This document shows positions 7,654 through 16,310 of a stretch of DNA of 64,000 bases, one piece after another (the stretch's first letter is position 1; each line of letters opens with the position of its first letter). The DNA comes from Treponema primitia ZAS-1 (lineage in GTDB: Bacteria; Spirochaetota; Spirochaetia; Treponematales; Breznakiellaceae). The notes under the pieces are model-generated. The model was given only the letters and a program-made list of their open reading frames with translations. It made no database searches and was not told the origin of the DNA. Both the position numbers and the translations under genes were made by a program. The stretch spans positions 34,642-98,641 of the forward strand of contig NZ_AEEA01000029.1 in NCBI RefSeq assembly GCF_000297095.1, read 5' to 3'.

Positions 7654-10309
7654 TGTTTTACTTTCTGCCATGGCTCCCATGAATCGGCGCTAAAAATATT
7701 AGGGGCTACGAGCTTTCTCTTTCCGCTTAGGTTGAGAAAAATCGGTCCGTGGCGGCGGGGTTGAAAAGAAACTGCATTTACAACCGTCAGTGGTCCCTCC
7801 TTTGGTGATGATCCTATGGGTGTTCCCAGATAGGGATTCACCGGATTTTCCATATCCGCAGTCACAATGGTACTCATATCGGCGTTGGTCATAAATTCAC
7901 CGGATATAGCCAAAGTTCCATGAACGCCCGGTTGTTTTACTATTAACAAGGGGTTATAGGATGTCATATTGGTATATTTAAAAATATCCGTACTATACCC
8001 ATCCCCATGATCGGCAACGATAACGATCCGGGTATTATCATAGACACCCATCTCCTTTAGTGAATCTATCCAACGGCCCAGGGCTTTCATGGCAGCCATA
8101 AAGGTGTACATATACGATGTGTTATCTTCGGAACCAAATAGGGTAATCTCCTCCGGGCTGTAGCGTATTGGTCCCGGCACGGGTATTAATTCTGCGGTAT
8201 AAGCCCCTGGTATATGGGTAGTCTCGTTCATAAAAATATTCAAAGTATCGACCCCGGTATCAGCGGCGCAGACATCGGACAGATAATAGAGGCTCGCATA
8301 TTCGGTAAGTCCCCGGCCATAGGCGTTTGAAGCCCCGTCCCTCCACCAGCTTCCTTTATAGTGAATTCCGTACCGCAGGGCAGGCAGGGCAATCCTGAAT
8401 AGCCCATACCGGAATAGAATATCAAAATCAAAACTATCAATAAGCCGTTCCGCTTCATGGGGGAATTCTTCCATAAAGCGCCGGTCAAATCTGCCATCCA
8501 AATTTTGGGCGCTCACATTTTTCATGCCGCTGAAAACGGTAAGGTCCGGGACAAGTTGGAGGTTTGTCATGGATGGGTCCGTGATGGATACCCGGTATCC
8601 TGCTTCGCCGAAAATTCTCGGCAGCATGGTAAGCGCCTCATTCACCTTGTCTTTCAGGTTAACCATATCCCTGGCATTGATGTTATCGGGAGAATAATCA
8701 TACCCCCCCATCATCGCGGGGAGCCCGACAATGGTACATTCGCCGAAGGACATGGTATTGGGGTACCAGGTAAAACCGTCAAGTTTTTCAGCCAAACCCG
8801 GCATCTGTTCCAGGGCAGTATACAGGGCTATGCCCGTAGCCCGATCAAGAAAGACAACAAAGTTATTGGTTCCTGTCCTTGTAAGGGGAAATACCACCTG
8901 GGATATGTCCCGGGAACCGGCGGCTTCCCGTAATTCGGAAAGCTGTTTCGATTCGCTAAGGATGCTGTTAATATTGATAATAGTTAACACCAGTACCGCT
9001 ATGGCTGTGGCGTTGAAAAGCGATGAAACAATTTTCTGCAAATGGAAGAAAATAAAAACACCACTTATACTGCAGGCGATAAGCACCGCGACAATATTCG
9101 CCCAAAAAGGAAAGGCGTTTACAATTGCCTGGGTATCCTCAATTTTAAAACTATTGGTCATAGCCCCATAGGAAGCGCTTAGGGCAAATAAACAAATGAG
9201 GGACAATATGACTAATATGCTGAATGTGAAGGAAAGGATAGTCCGCACCGATTGGCTTGCAAATAACCAGATCAACAGGGGCAGCAGTATAAAAAAAGCA
9301 AGGCTTTGCAAAAAGGTTTGGATGATGAATTGGAATGGAGCGTTAAAGTCTACAACCGATGCGGCAATAACCTGAGCGGGAATAAGGACGCCCATGATCA
9401 GGCAGAGCAGAGCGAGGGCGGAAAAATACAGTTTAACACAGTCTGCCGCAGGCAATGGGTGGGCGGAGACTATATGGATAAGCCCCTTCCAAACAAAAGG
9501 AGCGGCCAGAAGGGCTAACCCCAGGCCGGTGAATAAAAAAACGTACCGATCGATATCAAAGGCGCCGGACAGTGACCCGATTATCAGGAGAAGCGCAAAA
9601 ACTGAGATCACCAGTTGAAGCGCCTTACCGGGGGCTTTCAGTTTAGCGCAGGCGATGTTTTTCCCCAGGGAGAATACATTATTGCAGGTCCAGTAGAGAA
9701 CAAGTCCCGAAGGTGAATTATAGAGCAGAATTAAAAATATAAAGGATATTCCAAAGAGCTGTATCTTTTCCCGTTTACCTAATCCCTTGGTGTAAATGAA
9801 AGCTGAAGCAATATTTACCGCAGTCATGATAATGGGCATGATATTAAAAGTGCGGCCGCCAAACGGTATAAGCCCATCGGGAAGGCCGAGATTTCTTAGC
9901 AGCAGGAATGATTCGCCGACAAGGGACGGGGTATGGGCCAAAAATTGATAGGCTGCGAAAAAGAAAGGAATCTGCAATAAAAACCAACGCTGGATCGCAG
10001 GGCATAGAGGGGGGAATATCCCATCTGGCGGTAATAGGTGTTGATGATCAGCTGCCGTTCATCACCGGAAAAAACAGCCCGGATATCCGCAAGCTTCTTT
10101 TTCATCCGATCCTGGAGCCCGCGTTCCTCCTGCTGCCAGCGGTCGGCAACCGTGTAGATAGGCAGCAGCAGGGTATTTACCACAACGCTTAAGCCGATAA
10201 TGGCCAGCCCGGCGTCATAAAAGGTACGGTTAAAAAGTACAAAGAGGAATTCAATGATAGCCCGTATGGGCCAGATACAAAGGGTATACAGTATATCTGG
10301 TATACTCAT
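7650..10309 (-). CDS. YidC/Oxa1-like membrane domain fused to sulfatase/LtaS-like domain; interrupted by a one-base frameshift
   Basis: As read, one gene lies in two frames: 10309 to about 9984, then about 9978 to 7650. The join is inside LRSSVGF-[LL]-QIPFFFAAYQFL, a canonical YidC helix-loop block. One extra T in the T5 run (plus-strand A5 at 9979-9983) restores a continuous protein of about 886 residues. Residues 1 to about 220 are YidC-like (membrane helices, GYSPLYAL, NSPSGLVLYWTCNNVFS). More helices follow, then a periplasmic alkaline-phosphatase-superfamily domain with GECTIVGLPAMMGG (likely nucleophile Thr), NETTH and VADHGDG. Start ATG 10309 overlaps the GT4 stop. Inferred role: transfer of phospho-alcohol or similar groups to an exported glycan. 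The break may be a mutation, a read error or slippage. Confidence 0.75.
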
Positions 10310-11379
10310 GACGATACCGCAAGGGCTGTATATATCGTACCGTAGCCCTCCCCCATCTTTTCAACCGAGTAATCGGTTTCTACCATGTTTCTGCTTTTTG
10401 CGCCCATGGCAATAGTTTTAGCCTGGTCCTGGAGCATACGGCCAAGAAGCTCCGCCCCTTCACGCGCATCCTTAAAGATATACCCGTTCTCCCCGGGATT
10501 AACCAGATCACGGTTTCCCGGTACATCCCGCAGCAATAATGCGCAGGAACCGTTCATAGCCTCCAGTACCCCAAAGGGAAGGCCCTCCCAGGCGGAAGTG
10601 GAAAGGTACACCAGGGTTTCCGCTAAATAGGAATCCACCTGTTGTTTGTCCACCCAGCCGGTTATGGTACAGTTCTTTGATTTCAGCGTATCCCCCAGGG
10701 GCCCCTCCCCGACCCAGCAAAAGGGGACGCAATCGGCATCAAAAACCGATGCGATTTCATTAAACAGGGCCGGATCTTTTTGGGTACCCGCAATCCCTAC
10801 AAAGCTGACGAGCCGGGGAAACGGGGCTTTTCTTATTGGGGTAAGGGCAACCCCGTTACATACATAGAGGGTCTTTCTTCCAAGGGGGGCGTATATTTCC
10901 GCCTCCGATTTGCCGCATCCCACCACGGTTCCCCCAAACCATCCGCCTACCCTCTCCAGGAAGCGGAAAAGCCGCCTTTTGAGGGACCCGATATCGGTAC
11001 GGATAAAAGCGGCGCAGTGGGGGGTATAGATTACCCGGGATATACCGAGAAGCCTGCACGCCAAGCGTCCGAGGAAACCGGCTTTTGAGGAATGGAGGTG
11101 GATTACCGTTTCGGGAAGCTTTTGGTAGGGTTTTAAAAGGCGGATCAACGATCCGAGGGCACGGACATCCTTAATCAGGTTTATTTCCCGATCCGCGAAG
11201 GGCCATGCAATAAATTCCACCCCCGGGGGAAATTTGTTTCGTACGTTGGCAGCTTCATCAACCCACATCCGTGAACCGTGGATTACTATGTGCTTTATCT
11301 TTGGCAGTTGTTTTGTTATGGTAATTACCGCGGTGGTGACACCGGATGCAAAGGGTTCAAGCACATGAACAACGGTCAT
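10306..11379 (-). CDS. Family 4 glycosyltransferase
   Basis: 357-residue GT-B enzyme. The N-terminal half has HVLEPFASGVTTAV (acceptor side, Gly-rich loop) and HLHSSKAGFLGRL. The C-terminal half has FVGIAGTQKDP and STSAWEGLPFGVLEAM, the EX7E motif that binds the nucleotide-sugar diphosphate. It is first in a minus-strand operon with the fused YidC/sulfatase gene (ATGA overlap) and the TagB/TagF-like gene. Start ATG 11379 lies 80 bases from the divergent CDP-alcohol gene, so the short gap must hold promoters for both directions. It likely adds a sugar to the lipid-linked glycan that the downstream enzymes modify. Confidence 0.85.
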   Translation of the reverse strand: MTVVHVLEPFASGVTTAVITITKQLPKIKHIVIHGSRMWVDEAANVRNKFPPGVEFIAWPFADREINLIKDVRALGSLIRLLKPYQKLPETVIHLHSSKAGFLGRLACRLLGISRVIYTPHCAAFIRTDIGSLKRRLFRFLERVGGWFGGTVVGCGKSEAEIYAPLGRKTLYVCNGVALTPIRKAPFPRLVSFVGIAGTQKDPALFNEIASVFDADCVPFCWVGEGPLGDTLKSKNCTITGWVDKQQVDSYLAETLVYLSTSAWEGLPFGVLEAMNGSCALLLRDVPGNRDLVNPGENGYIFKDAREGAELLGRMLQDQAKTIAMGAKSRNMVETDYSVEKMGEGYGTIYTALAVSS

Positions 11380-11459
11380 AGATAAATAATAGGGAACTAT
11401 GGTTCATTCTGTCAATCGGTGGTATATTTATAGATAAAAATTGCAGAGGAGACAAACCT

Positions 11460-12170
11460 ATGGCGTACACCTTTCGGGATATTATCGATTCCCTGCCCCC
11501 GGAGAAGCGGCAGCAGGATGGTCTTTGGACCCGTTTTGTTTTGCGTCCCCTGTCTATCCCGATAACATGGCTTGCCCTGGCCCTGGGTTTAAGTGCAAAT
11601 GGGGTATCCTACATATCGGTTATTTTTAGCCTGACCGGGGGTGTTCTCTTTTCCCTTGAGGGCTTTGCGCTTCCCCTCTGGGGCGCCATCATCCTTAATA
11701 TGTTTTCAATTCTTGACTGTGTGGATGGCAATATTGCCCGGGTAACTAAAACTGCCGGCCCCTGGGGCGGATGGGCAGACGCGGTGATGGGATTTATTGC
11801 CTACACGGCGGTGTTTCTATCCACCGGTATCTATGTGTACCTACGGACCGGCTGGTGGTGGATCCTGGTGCTTACCGCCCTGACATCATCGGCCAATCTG
11901 CTTACTCGGGTAGCCTATCAAATCTATAAGAATATTGAAGGTAAAACCGCCCATGGATCGGTTTCCTTTGAACGGAAATTAGCGGAAAACGTAGGTGTTA
12001 CCGGTTTTCTCATGCCTGCCCTGATTATTTGCCATTTTTCAGGCGGAATGGAGTATATTATTGCCTTCAACCTGCTCTTTTACCTGGGTGGATGTGCAGC
12101 AACGATTTTTAAGTTAGCGAAAAAGGCAAATTTAGCCGGGAAGAGCAGAAAAGAATCTTGTCAAACTTAA
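11460..12170 (+). CDS. CDP-alcohol phosphatidyltransferase family protein with degenerate active-site motif
   Basis: 236-residue integral membrane protein with about six helices. The signature D-x2-D-G-x2-A-R-x8-G-x3-D-x3-D is present as D86, D89, G90, A93, R94, G103 and D107, but the last position is Gly111 (codon gga) instead of the near-invariant Asp. Family members join a CDP-activated alcohol to an acceptor alcohol, and the last Asp is thought to act as catalytic base. It diverges from the GT4 operon, with GGAGAC before ATG 11460, and is followed after 24 bases by the WbaP-like gene. It could supply or consume a CDP-linked precursor for this locus, or have lost the standard activity. Confidence 0.8.
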   Translation: MAYTFRDIIDSLPPEKRQQDGLWTRFVLRPLSIPITWLALALGLSANGVSYISVIFSLTGGVLFSLEGFALPLWGAIILNMFSILDCVDGNIARVTKTAGPWGGWADAVMGFIAYTAVFLSTGIYVYLRTGWWWILVLTALTSSANLLTRVAYQIYKNIEGKTAHGSVSFERKLAENVGVTGFLMPALIICHFSGGMEYIIAFNLLFYLGGCAATIFKLAKKANLAGKSRKESCQT

Positions 12171-12194
12171 CTTTTTTTATCATGCTAGTAGTAT

Positions 12195-13634
12195 ATGACT
12201 CTGTCAGATTTTGATGTTTGGTATAGGACCAGATACCGGCGGACTAGTTCTGCCCTTACAACTACTGCTATGGTTTTGGCCGATCTTTTCGGGGTCATGG
12301 TTTCCTTTGGGGCGGGTTTCTTTCTGGTTAACCTCTACGACATGAGCGCCATTAACTTTAAGTCCTTTGTTACTTATTGGCCCTATCTGCCGTTGTTTAT
12401 TGTGGTGTTCCAGATAGCCCGGCTGTACCCCGGGATTTCCCTGGCGCCGGCGGAGGAGCTGCGGCATTTTACCATTGGTTCCGGTATGGCCCACGGGGGA
12501 ATTATTATTTCCCGATATATTGAGGATACGGAATTTGATCCCATTTCTGTGGCCTTTATTATCAGTTTTGTTTTTTCAACCATCATCCTTTTAATCTGCC
12601 GATCCTGTATGCGGGCGATCCTGCAGAAGTCGAAACTGGGGGGTATTCCGGCGGTTATATTCGGCGGGGGGAACACAGGCCGCATGGTGGTGGATCGCTG
12701 TCTCCGGCGCAGGATTGGGTATGTGCCGGTCCTCATCCTGGATGACGATCCCTCCACGGGCGAGGAATACCAGGAGGTTCCTATCATTCATGATACCGGT
12801 ATCGGGCCGGAACTGGTAAAGCGGTACAATATAAAAACGGCTATTGTAGCTATGCCAAAACTGGATCGTAAAGTCCTGGCCCATCTCCTTAACTACTCGG
12901 TTTCGGCGTTCCGGTATAATGTGTTAATCCCCGATTTTTTTAGCATAACCAATATTTGGATGTCCGTGCGGGACTTTGAGGGGATCCTCGGGCTCGCTAC
13001 CAGCCAGAAACTGAAAATGTTCTGGAACCTGGGGATTAAGCGATTTATTGATCTGAGCATCGTTATTGTAGGGGGGATTCTCATACTGCCTGGGCTGCTG
13101 TTTTTTGCCCTGCTGATAAAACTCTCCTCCCCCGGGCCGGTACTGTACGGGCATACCAGGCTTGGACTTAACAACAAACATTTTAAGGCTTATAAATTCA
13201 GATCCATGGTGGTTGACGCCGAGGAACAGCTTGAAATAATGCTGGAATCGAATCCCCAGATCAAGGAAGAGTGGGAAACAAACCACAAGCTGAAAAACGA
13301 TCCCCGGGTTACCGGAATTGGCCGATTTTTGCGGCGGACCAGTTTTGATGAATTTCCCCAGCTGATTAACATCGTTAAAGGCGAAATGAGCCTTGTGGGG
13401 CCACGCCCGGTGGTGGATGAGGAAGTCGAAAAATACGGTGAAGATTATAACCGCATTTTTTCCGTCAAGCCGGGGCTTACCGGACTTTGGCAGGTTTCCG
13501 GAAGGTCGGATACAAATTATGCGGAAAGGGTAGCCTTTGACACCTATTATCTGCAGAGCTGGTCGGTGTGGCTTGATCTTTGGATTCTGTATAAAACCGT
13601 TGGGGTTGTGGTTAGGGGAAAGGGAGCTTATTAG
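12195..13634 (+). CDS. wbaP: WbaP-type undecaprenyl-phosphate sugar-1-phosphate transferase
   Basis: 479 residues. Four to five N-terminal membrane helices (about 20-145) are followed by a Rossmann-like linker (VIFGGGNTGRMVV, about 155-270), a re-entrant helix (about 285-308) and the catalytic polyprenyl-phosphate hexose-1-phosphate transferase domain. Diagnostic blocks are KAYKFRSM, TSFDEFPQLINI (the catalytic Asp-Glu pair), LVGPRPVVDEE and KPGLTGLWQVSGRS. The enzyme starts O-antigen or capsule repeat units by placing sugar-1-phosphate on undecaprenyl phosphate at the inner face of the membrane. ATG 12195 is the first start before the helices. The next gene begins one base after its stop. 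The symbol is by family likeness; the sugar is not known. Confidence 0.88.
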   Translation: MTLSDFDVWYRTRYRRTSSALTTTAMVLADLFGVMVSFGAGFFLVNLYDMSAINFKSFVTYWPYLPLFIVVFQIARLYPGISLAPAEELRHFTIGSGMAHGGIIISRYIEDTEFDPISVAFIISFVFSTIILLICRSCMRAILQKSKLGGIPAVIFGGGNTGRMVVDRCLRRRIGYVPVLILDDDPSTGEEYQEVPIIHDTGIGPELVKRYNIKTAIVAMPKLDRKVLAHLLNYSVSAFRYNVLIPDFFSITNIWMSVRDFEGILGLATSQKLKMFWNLGIKRFIDLSIVIVGGILILPGLLFFALLIKLSSPGPVLYGHTRLGLNNKHFKAYKFRSMVVDAEEQLEIMLESNPQIKEEWETNHKLKNDPRVTGIGRFLRRTSFDEFPQLINIVKGEMSLVGPRPVVDEEVEKYGEDYNRIFSVKPGLTGLWQVSGRSDTNYAERVAFDTYYLQSWSVWLDLWILYKTVGVVVRGKGAY

Positions 13635-14405
13635 GTGAAGATAAAGGTACTTCTGCTCCTGATGTTCCTGAATGTTTTTTCCCTCTTTGGTCAGCTCCGT
13701 TCCTTTAATGATCTGTTTCCAAACCTTGATACGGAAAAAAGAGAAACGGTATTTTCCGGCATCCTCACCGAATCCGGGAATGCGGATGCCAGCCTGGGTT
13801 TATTACCCTCCGGGGAAATCGGAACGAAAATTTTCAATTTAACGATAACGGATCTGCGCCCTTCCTGTTTGGTGGAATCCTTGACGGTAATACCCTATCT
13901 TGATAAACCGATAGGACTTTTAGCGATATACAATGCCATGGGGAAGATACGCGGTTTAAAGGGGCGTTTGTACCATTCCGCTACCCGGGATGAAAATGTC
14001 CCTCTTTTTGAGGATGCGACCCGTATTGAAAGTCCAAGGCGAACCAGGGCTATACCGGACCCTGTGGATTCCACTATCCTGCCCAAGTCGGACAGAGTCT
14101 ATGTATTGTTGAAGGATGTTAATTTCGGCAATTCCTACTATCAGGCGGATATTTTTACCGAATCCTATGGATTGCTGTATGGGTTATCGAATTTCAGGAA
14201 CCTCTCCTATGTTATTCCGGTAATTAAAGAGGGAAAATTCAGGGCCCTGTTCTATGTTGAACCGGTTGCTGAGGGGGTTTTGGTTTATAGTGCCGCCGCA
14301 GCGGAGGTTTCCAATTTCATTTCGAACAGGATAAACATCCCTTCAGCTATCCGAAAACGGATTGAAGTTATTTTAAGCTGGTTAATTGATAATATATCAG
14401 AGTAA
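13635..14405 (+). CDS. Exported protein of unknown function (treponeme-type)
   Basis: 256 residues from a GTG start immediately after the WbaP stop. It has an N-terminal signal sequence (KIKVLLLLMFLNVFSLFG, cleavage before QLRSF) and no lipobox Cys, so it is probably periplasmic. The remainder is mixed strand and helix with no motif I can name. I recall similar uncharacterised proteins in treponemes (possibly the DUF6675 family), but I cannot confirm that here. Its position as last gene after the initiating transferase suggests an accessory role in surface glycan export. Confidence 0.6.
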   Translation: MKIKVLLLLMFLNVFSLFGQLRSFNDLFPNLDTEKRETVFSGILTESGNADASLGLLPSGEIGTKIFNLTITDLRPSCLVESLTVIPYLDKPIGLLAIYNAMGKIRGLKGRLYHSATRDENVPLFEDATRIESPRRTRAIPDPVDSTILPKSDRVYVLLKDVNFGNSYYQADIFTESYGLLYGLSNFRNLSYVIPVIKEGKFRALFYVEPVAEGVLVYSAAAAEVSNFISNRINIPSAIRKRIEVILSWLIDNISE

Positions 14406-14417
14406 AAGATGCGAAAC

Positions 14418-14447
14418 TTGACACGAATATGGTTTTTTGGGTAAGAT
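14418..14447 (+). promoter_or_regulatory. Sigma-70-type promoter for tRNA-Gly
   Basis: TTGACA at 14418-14423 and TAAGAT at 14442-14447, 18 bases apart, about 20 bases before the tRNA. Confidence 0.65.
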
Positions 14448-14466
14448 AGTTAGGTAGAAAAAACTT

Positions 14467-14538
14467 GCGGATGTCGTATAACGGCTATTACCCCAGCCTT
14501 CCAAGCTGGAGACGAGGGTTCGACTCCCTTCATCCGCT
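14467..14538 (+). tRNA. tRNA-Gly (TCC)
   Basis: Acceptor GCGGATG pairs with CATCCGC (14531-14537), with T as discriminator. The anticodon stem CCAGC/GCTGG encloses loop CTTCCAA, giving anticodon TCC. The T-arm GAGGG TTCGACT CCCTT is standard. CCA is not encoded. Confidence 0.95.
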
Positions 14539-14545
14539 GTAGTTT

Positions 14546-14600
14546 AAAGACTGGGTGTTTGCGCGGGAACTCCGTTGCAAGTGGCACACCCAGTCTTTTT
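14546..14600 (+). terminator. Rho-independent terminator after tRNA-Gly
   Basis: AAAGACTGGGTGT (14546-14558) pairs with ACACCCAGTCTTT (14586-14598) across a 27-base loop, followed by T-rich sequence. The A-rich left arm could also serve the convergent gene ending at 14604. Confidence 0.7.
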
Positions 14601-14603
14601 TTG

Positions 14604-14849
14604 TCAGGTCCCTGTACCGGGGGTTGAAAAGTCGGGGTTCTTGAGAAGGGGCCTCTTGGGAGCGGGGGCCTTCTTGGGTTCGGAAACTTTTTTAGCCGCC
14701 GGTTTGGCTGCGGTTTTTGTTTTTGTGGCTGCGCCTTTTTTAACAGTCTTTGCCTTAGTTGCAGCGGCCTTAACCGCCTTAACTGCCTTTGGCTTTTTAG
14801 GTATTACGGTAAATTCAAGTTCTTTCCCGCAATGTGGGCATTTTGCCAT
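14604..14849 (-). CDS. Small zinc-ribbon protein with Lys/Ala-rich histone-like tail
   Basis: 81 residues. It opens MAKCPHCGKELEF, a CxxC half zinc ribbon, then about 50 residues of KA(V/A)K repeats broken by Pro and Thr, like the C-terminal tails of histone H1 or of bacterial H1-like proteins. Strong net positive charge suggests binding to DNA or RNA. GGAGAAG lies just before ATG 14849. Only one CxxC pair is present, so a full zinc site would need a dimer. It is a single gene between the tRNA-Gly terminator and the MutY-like gene. Nucleic-acid binding is inferred from composition only. Confidence 0.7.
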   Translation of the reverse strand: MAKCPHCGKELEFTVIPKKPKAVKAVKAAATKAKTVKKGAATKTKTAAKPAAKKVSEPKKAPAPKRPLLKNPDFSTPGTGT

Positions 14850-14933
14850 GGTACTTCTCCTTTAGTGGTTGGATTCCTTAGTTTAAATATCGGTAAAAAA
14901 CAGTAAGCCTTTAAGAAGAATTATTATGCTTAC

Positions 14934-15761
14934 TTAGATGGCGCCTATCCGGTAAACCCCGTCCTCTTCCGCTACCATGGACTCCTTTTGTAAGGCTTCC
15001 AGGGCTTTATAAAGATCCGTCTTTTCTATTCCCGTGCGCTTGCGGAGTTCTTGTACCGAGGCGGGCCCTTCGGAAACCAGGGTACGAATTAGGCGGCCCC
15101 GGGCCTGCCGGAAGGAACCTTCGAAGGGGCTTTGCCGGGTGTAATGGGCGCTGTGGCGGTTAGGGTTTGGGGTGATTTTTTTCAGCGCCGCCCCGTAATC
15201 CATCAGGGCCCAGTACCATTTACGGGGATTTTTTTTATCCAGCACCGATTCAAGGATGGGGAAAATTTCAGCGTCCGACACCTTGGTGTCGGACGATACC
15301 TTCAGGCGATCTTGAAAGTAAAAGTGGATCACCGTTGCCCGTATGTTGGTTTCGATGAAAACCGCGGGGTAGTTATAGGCAAAGCAGGAAATAGCCCCGG
15401 CGGTATAGGCGCCGATTCCCGGCAGGGGGAGCAGTCCCTCGGGGGTATCCGGAACCTTCCCGTGATATTCGGTGGTGATGCAAGCGGCACACTCCTTGAG
15501 GTACCGGGCTCGGCGATTGTAGCCCAGGCCGCTCCATTCCCGAAGCACCTCCTCCAGGGAAGCCTTTGCCAGATCCCCCGGTTTTGGCCAGAGCTTCATC
15601 CACCGTTCCCAGTAGGGGATAACCCTATCGGTCTGGGTCTGCTGGAGCATGAACTCCGAAACCAGAACACCCCAGGGATCCGTATCCTCCCGCCAGGGGA
15701 ACACCCTCCCCGCTTTTTTAAAATTGGTATAGATAATATTTCTGAATTCTGTCCGGTCCAT
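14934..15761 (-). CDS. MutY-like HhH-GPD DNA glycosylase without Fe-S cluster
   Basis: 275 residues. FPWRED and SEFMLQQTQTDRVIPYWERW (catalytic Glu36) match the adenine-glycosylase core, and LLPLPGIGAYTAGAISCFAY (111-130) is the helix-hairpin-helix. The catalytic Asp that follows in MutY (LDGNVKRV) is Glu137 here (IETNIRATV), and the C-terminal four-Cys Fe-S loop is absent; the only cysteines are C91, C94 and C126. A winged-helix-like tail (about 210-275) replaces the usual MutT-like domain. It should excise a damaged or mispaired base, but specificity is uncertain. ATG 15761 abuts the stop of the kinase gene at 15762. Confidence 0.8.
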   Translation of the reverse strand: MDRTEFRNIIYTNFKKAGRVFPWREDTDPWGVLVSEFMLQQTQTDRVIPYWERWMKLWPKPGDLAKASLEEVLREWSGLGYNRRARYLKECAACITTEYHGKVPDTPEGLLPLPGIGAYTAGAISCFAYNYPAVFIETNIRATVIHFYFQDRLKVSSDTKVSDAEIFPILESVLDKKNPRKWYWALMDYGAALKKITPNPNRHSAHYTRQSPFEGSFRQARGRLIRTLVSEGPASVQELRKRTGIEKTDLYKALEALQKESMVAEEDGVYRIGAI

Positions 15762-16310
15762 TCAGCTTAGTTTTTCTTTGACCTTGGCTGCTATGAGGTC
15801 CGCAATCCCCTTAGGATCAAGGGTATCGGTGTCCACAACAAGATCTGCGAAGCTGTAGTCATCGTTATCAATGTTGTATATCCGCAGGTACCGTTCCCGA
15901 TCCTGCCTATCCCGTTCTGCGGTAAAGGCCGCCACGGACTCAATGGTTCCGCCTTCGCGCTTAACAATACGTTTTGCCCGGGTTTCCGGCGCTGCCGTAA
16001 GGTATACCTTGAGATCCGCCTCGCCCAGCATCCATATGGCCAGCCTGGAACCAAGTACACAGCCTCCGGTCTCCCGGGCGATACTGAGCTGCCGCTGGTC
16101 CACTTCACGGTCCCAGGAATCGTCCGCAGCAGCCTGGGTGAGCACTTCCTCAAGGCTCATTCCCCGCTCCAAAGCTAAACTGCGGAAGGTAAAGTTAATA
16201 AACCGAAGCCCCAGCAGCTCCGAAACCAGCTTGCTGACCGTGGTATTGCCACACCCGCTTTTTCCCGATATGGCGATCCGTGGACCTTCGATGCGTGCAT
16301 CGTCTTTCAT
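15762..16310 (-). CDS. Cytidylate-kinase-like P-loop kinase
   Basis: 182 residues. The P-loop GKSGCGNTT sits at about 16-24, followed by the short NFTFRSLALERGM region and a C-terminal lid segment with RIVKREGG and ERYLRIYNID. This is the cytidylate-kinase-like group, shorter than canonical Cmk (about 225 residues), thought to phosphorylate CMP/dCMP or a related small molecule. GTP/ATP use cannot be told. ATG 16310 overlaps the YicC stop (ATGA), so the genes yicC, this kinase and the MutY-like gene form one transcript. Confidence 0.75.
   Translation of the reverse strand: MKDDARIEGPRIAISGKSGCGNTTVSKLVSELLGLRFINFTFRSLALERGMSLEEVLTQAAADDSWDREVDQRQLSIARETGGCVLGSRLAIWMLGEADLKVYLTAAPETRAKRIVKREGGTIESVAAFTAERDRQDRERYLRIYNIDNDDYSFADLVVDTDTLDPKGIADLIAAKVKEKLS

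Noticed and set aside
8457..8933. Long plus-strand frame inside the fusion gene
   Set aside because: It is an antisense shadow of the sulfatase domain, without a ribosome site or any family likeness.
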